Source: CBDDKU01 sp965230375 (GTDB lineage Bacteria; Bacteroidota; Bacteroidia; Flavobacteriales_D; Cryomorphaceae). From it: DNA of 64,000 bases. The notes under the pieces are model-generated. The model worked only from the letters and a program-made list of their open reading frames with translations. It was not told where the DNA came from and made no database searches. The translations under genes and the position numbers were made by a program. This document shows, piece by piece, positions 60,775 to 64,000 of this stretch. The DNA is taken from assembly GCA_965230375.1 (NCBI GenBank), contig CBDDKU010000015.1:138543-202542 (forward strand), given 5' to 3'. Numbering within the stretch: position 1 is the first letter of the stretch; each line of letters starts with the position of its first letter.

Positions 60775-61518
60775 TTACAGGTAAATATTGACATGAATGG
60801 GGTGAACTTTTCTTCGTCAATCGTTTCAAATCCTGCAAACTTCAACCCTTCAAACCAGGAACTGCGTGAAAAGAAGTGTGTGAATCCGATCGAAAAGGCT
60901 AAGAAGTTTGGTAAGTCTCTTAAATGCTCAACTATAATCAACCTTCCATCATTTCTTAAAACTCGGCGGCATTCTTTGAGAAAATGTCCTCTTTCATGTT
61001 TCGAACGAATCTCATGAGCTGCAGACAACAGAAAGATCAAATGAACAGAATCATTTTCAAGAGGAATATGGCCTGTAGAAATCACAGTTGTATTGGGATA
61101 TATTAAACTTACCTTTCTCGCCCTGACAATTGCGGGTTCAGTATGACGACGATGATCGTAGAAATCAAATGCTCGAAGTCTCGAATTTGGATAGATACTT
61201 TCCAAGATGTAGCTCGTTTCGTCAAACCCAGCATTAATATTTACAATCTCGGGACATCCATCAAAATTATATACTCTTGCCTTGAGCCAACGAAAGCTGT
61301 AATATCCAGAGAAATCATAAACATAGGCTGATACAATTAGCGGGCATTAACAGCCCGTATACAAAGACCAGAGTTACTAGCCAAGCCCATGAAAAATGTC
61401 CAAGAAAGTATAAAGAGAGTAGTATTATTCCTAGGGCTAGTATTCCACCCAAATAATAGTGGCGATTAAAACTCAGAATATTGAGAACACCTTGGAATTT
61501 TCTTCTTTTTATGCCCAA
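60771..61518 (-). pseudogene. membrane-anchored class I methyltransferase, frameshifted
   Basis: First frame: 61518 down to 61315 (two helices: RHYYLGGILALGIILLSLYF, then WAWLVTLVFVYGLLMP), stop TGA at 61315-61317. The coding sense continues in another frame from the same point: LIVSAYVYDFSGYYSFRWLK, FDGCPEIVNINAGFDETSYI, then SAM-domain body (LENDSVHLIFLLSAAHEIRS, KECRRVLRNDGRLIIVEHLR) to 60771. Removing one base from GGG at 61342-61344 (CCC on the coding strand) yields a 248-residue protein with LLMPLIVSAYVYD. Overlaps the neighbours by 4 and 10 bases, so the gene is probably real. Function unknown; 'membrane-bound methyltransferase' is a family-level guess. Confidence 0.75.
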
Positions 61519-62238
61519 CTCTCAACCCTCCCTTTTTTCCAAAAATAAGGCACGTTTCTGACAAGAAAGGCACTAGCAAGCTGAATATTTTCAAACCCTA
61601 AATCAGAAAGGAAACCTACTTCTGCACTTTTCACCTTGATAGGCTCTGGCACCCAGTTTTGCCTTACTCCTTCTATGATTAAAACTTCCTTTTTCTCTGG
61701 AGAACAAGTAAAAGTAAATGGTAACGGCCCAGAATACCTTCGTGCTTCCTTCCAGCTCTCAAAAGGTGAGTCTGATGGCAATGTAACTTTGCCCCCCTTT
61801 TGCAAAACCAAATTTAGACTTGAGCCATCTGACCGTATTTCAACATTATCAGCAATCTCACGATAGTTGATATCAGTGGTTTCATAGTTATAATGTGTGA
61901 ACACTTTTCCGAGAAGAGACATGCTTCTCTTGTTTGTTGCTGATTTCAATATATACAAACCACGAAGTCTCTTGCCTTTTTGGTTTGTGTATCTGACGAA
62001 CATGCGGTACCCAATCAAGAAAAAAATCGTTGCCTAAAAACTTAGGAGCTCCTTTGGGTCTCAAATACTTTGTATTGACCATAGCCACAGCAAGAAACCC
62101 ATATTTCTTTTGAAAAGTATCCAATTCAATATACTCCGGAATGAGATCTTCAAGCTCTTCCTTTGGTAATGCATATGTCAATACAATGGATGAATCGAAG
62201 AACGCTTCCACAGCAAAGGGATGATTCTTAAGATTCAT
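61509..62238 (-). pseudogene. DUF2071 domain-containing protein, frameshifted
   Basis: Frame 1 (62238 to about 62020) encodes MNLKNHPFAVEAFFDSSIVL, YALPKEELEDLIPEYIELD, AVAMVNTKYLRPKGAPKFLG; it runs on out of frame as DWVPHV after GNDFFL and stops at 61888. The DUF2071 continuation is in frame 2 (IGYRMFVRYTNQKGKRLRGL, SLLGKVFTHYNYETTDINY) down to 61509. Dropping one base in the 7-base A/T run at 62020-62026 restores GNDFFLIGYRMF and a 242-residue protein. Overlaps the DoxX-like gene by 11 bases and the methyltransferase by 10, arguing for a real co-expressed gene. Confidence 0.8.
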
Positions 62239-62632
62239 GATTCTCGCTTTTCAGTTTTCTTGCCAACACGAATTCATTGAAATAGATCACTAACGAGAAA
62301 AGTACAGCAAACAACATGTTTAACCTGCCCCACAATAACAAGTCTGGAACTAAAACAATCTCGATAATATTCATTAGTAACACTATAAATATTTGAGTCA
62401 ACGCATTCCATTTCGATTTAAAGGTTGACAAAACCCACAATCCCATAAAAACTTCAGAAACTCCAATCAGAACAGTAAGTTCCTTTGAATATGCTTCGCC
62501 GAGAATTTCACCAACAATTCTGCCGTGTCGCGGAACCATATCCAACACTTTGCAATAAAGGCCATTTATAACCCAGACTAATGCAATGAACGTCGTCAGT
62601 GACCAATAAAAGAATTTCCAAAACCCCATCAA
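62228..62632 (-). CDS. DoxX-like membrane protein
   Basis: 134 residues, four helices. Motifs RHGRIVGEILGEAYSKELTV and LIGVSEVFMGLWVLSTFKS, and PDLLLWGRLNMLFAVLFSLV fit the DoxX-like family that often pairs with DUF2071. It overlaps DUF2071 by 11 bases and opens the four-gene operon. Function unproven. Confidence 0.75.
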   Translation of the reverse strand: MMGFWKFFYWSLTTFIALVWVINGLYCKVLDMVPRHGRIVGEILGEAYSKELTVLIGVSEVFMGLWVLSTFKSKWNALTQIFIVLLMNIIEIVLVPDLLLWGRLNMLFAVLFSLVIYFNEFVLARKLKSENHES

Positions 62633-62744
62633 ATCAGAATATAAACCAAATAAACTTCATTTTGAGTAACATGAAATTGATGAGCTTCTAATCTCTTGAA
62701 GATCTCAATTCAGAGATGAGATTTAACACAAATTTCACAGTGAT

Positions 62745-63161
62745 TCACTCTTCAATTACCTCCTTCACCCTACCCACTTGGCCATCTTCGAGCCGTACTT
62801 TGATGCCATGGGGATGTGTAGGCGAATTGGTGAGAATATCTTTGACTACACCTTCGGTTAGTGCTCCAGAGCGCTGATCCTTCTTGAGAACGATAGCCAC
62901 TAGCGCTCCTTTGGAAATATTTGAACGACGGGTACCTTCCATCACACCACGTTTTATGTGTTCGCCATTAAACTCAATCTGATCACCCTTTCGGATTTTC
63001 TTCCGCTTCTGCATCTCCACCTGACCATTTACCAGGACCATGCCTTCTTGAATCACGGCATGCGCTTCTCCACCAGAACCAACAACGCGCATGAGCTTGA
63101 GCAATTTGTCGAGCTGGATAAAATCGAAATCTCCTTCTATGGTAAAGCGGTGTTCAGACAT
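62745..63161 (-). CDS. S4 RNA-binding domain fused to YwbE domain
   Basis: 138 residues made of two parts. Residues about 12-70: S4-like RNA-binding domain (QLDKLLKLMRVVGSGGEAHA, VLVNGQVEMQKRKKIRKGDQ, IEFNGEH), as in YbcJ. Residues about 77-136: YwbE/DUF2196 domain (NISKGALVAIVLKKDQRSG, TEGVVKDILTNSPTHPHGI, KVRLEDGQVGRVKEV). Both are normally separate proteins of 60-70 residues. Role probably RNA-linked. One continuous frame, single gene, ATG at 63161. Confidence 0.85.
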   Translation of the reverse strand: MSEHRFTIEGDFDFIQLDKLLKLMRVVGSGGEAHAVIQEGMVLVNGQVEMQKRKKIRKGDQIEFNGEHIKRGVMEGTRRSNISKGALVAIVLKKDQRSGALTEGVVKDILTNSPTHPHGIKVRLEDGQVGRVKEVIEE

Positions 63162-63214
63162 AAACTGGTGTTAATGGTGGTAAAGATAGAATGAAATGGA
63201 AATTTGGCTTCACT

Positions 63215-64000
63215 TCAAATAGTTAGCCTTTTCGTTGCGTAAAAAGGGACATATGGCACTCCTAATAAAATCCAAATTAGGCTAAACCCGGAAGAAAAAT
63301 TAAACACGGCATCTAAAGCAACTGGATCTTCGTCGGGAAAATCAAAAATAAAAGTCCCCAAAAGCGTTCCACCAGCCACTAATGCCAAGGAGAGCATCGC
63401 TGGCCTTTTGAGAAAGCTTCTTAATCCATAGTAGAGTGCTCCCGACATGATTGCAAATATGATGACCGTTCCAAATGAGTAGATCCTTCCCTCACCCAAT
63501 CCATCCATTATATTGCTCGTAAAACCCAAGGTTAAAATGGTCAGAATAAGAAAGGGAACTCTAGAAAAGGGGTACCCACTTTTCTGAATGAGAATATCTT
63601 CTTTGCTCACATTCCCTATCAGCTCTTCGCCGAAAGAAAAAAGCGAATACTGATCTCTTTTAAATTCATAATAGATGGCGAGACCCAGGCATAAAATTGT
63701 CATAATTATTCCAATCCAATGATAGAATCCACCGAAGAATTGGGTCAGGCTCATCAGCACCATTCCCAAGGCATAAGAAAGAAAGTAGAAGTTGCAGAGT
63801 ACAACGAAAATGTGGGAGAGCACTTTCCTTCTTAAGGGTTTTTCAGTCAAGTCGAATCGAGTCATAAATTTTCTAGGGCATTCTACTTTATCAGCTGCAA
63901 GATGTGAAAGCAATTTCTGAATTCGTAAATCTCGTTTCTTTATTTGTGAAATCTCGAAAGACGGATTAAATATTTGCAAACCATGGTGGGATTCAATGAT
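63215..64000 (-). CDS. hypothetical polytopic membrane protein, 5' end beyond the window
   Basis: At least 254 residues, continuing in an open frame to the window end (…IIESHHGLQIFNPSFEI), so the start probably lies outside. Six or seven helices (for example LSHIFVVLCNFYFLSYALGM, WIGIIMTILCLGLAIYY, FLILTILTLGFTSNIMDG, MLSLALVAGGTLLGTFIFDF, FSLIWILLGVPYVPFYATK). No recognised family. No motifs beyond hydrophobicity. Confidence 0.65.
   Translation of the reverse strand: MIESHHGLQIFNPSFEISQIKKRDLRIQKLLSHLAADKVECPRKFMTRFDLTEKPLRRKVLSHIFVVLCNFYFLSYALGMVLMSLTQFFGGFYHWIGIIMTILCLGLAIYYEFKRDQYSLFSFGEELIGNVSKEDILIQKSGYPFSRVPFLILTILTLGFTSNIMDGLGEGRIYSFGTVIIFAIMSGALYYGLRSFLKRPAMLSLALVAGGTLLGTFIFDFPDEDPVALDAVFNFSSGFSLIWILLGVPYVPFYATKRLTI

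Noticed and set aside
1..64000. tRNA, rRNA, insertion sequence or phage genes
   Set aside because: None of the expected cloverleaf, conserved rRNA words, transposase or integrase motifs were seen.

Overview
The window comes from a Bacteroidota chromosome, most likely a marine, flavobacterium-like organism. Evidence: several secreted proteins with type IX secretion (T9SS) C-terminal sorting domains; families common in Flavobacteriia (Lacal_2735, DUF6090, DUF3857, DUF2490, DUF5700); almost no Shine-Dalgarno signals; and several exact matches to the Bacteroidota -7 promoter element TAnnTTTG. The base composition is moderate and even. I see no rRNA, tRNA, CRISPR array, transposase, prophage or plasmid gene, so this is ordinary chromosome with some lineage-specific content.

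Layout. 1-7.5 kb: a small Lacal_2735 protein, YceI, then a TetR-led exporter operon (ABC-like protein, HlyD adaptor, TolC channel) and an unknown membrane protein. 7.5-9.5 kb: two tandem paralogous T9SS cargo genes, one frameshifted. 9.6-17.5 kb: alpha-2-macroglobulin lipoprotein and penicillin-binding protein 1C, translationally coupled. 18.7-23.6 kb: a tight minus-strand photolyase/cryptochrome operon with three different photolyase-family proteins, an SDR-like protein lacking its catalytic tyrosine and an overlooked 45-residue DUF2256 zinc-finger protein, all overlapping or nearly so. 23.7-33.5 kb: a TPR-HTH regulator, lipoproteins, an SRPBCC protein, DUF1919, a DUF3857 pair and a frameshifted EamA transporter. 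33.8-40.5 kb: a giant secreted S8-like protease with about ten MBG repeats, a hexapeptide GTALVN repeat and a T9SS tail, interrupted by two frameshifts. 40.7-52 kb: TPR-adenylate cyclase, bestrophin, PrsW, a Fur-family repressor divergent from a thioredoxin-reductase-like flavoprotein with two matching operators between them, AI-2E and TSUP transporters, DODA-type dioxygenase, sulfurtransferase and a LAS-type peptidase candidate. 52-64 kb: mostly single housekeeping or stress genes (truncated haemoglobin, TRIC channel, pirin, DUF5700 zincin, SDR, cold-shock protein), a four-gene overlapping operon (DoxX-like, DUF2071, membrane methyltransferase, membrane protein) and an S4-YwbE fusion.

The most notable points are the compact photolyase operon with its tiny zinc-finger gene, the paired operators at the Fur-family locus, the GTALVN repeat in the protease, and an ABC exporter whose nucleotide-binding motifs are all eroded. 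A general caution: six reading frames are broken by exactly one extra base, each in or next to a short homopolymer. That looks more like sequence error than biology, so I describe these genes as probably intact in the organism.
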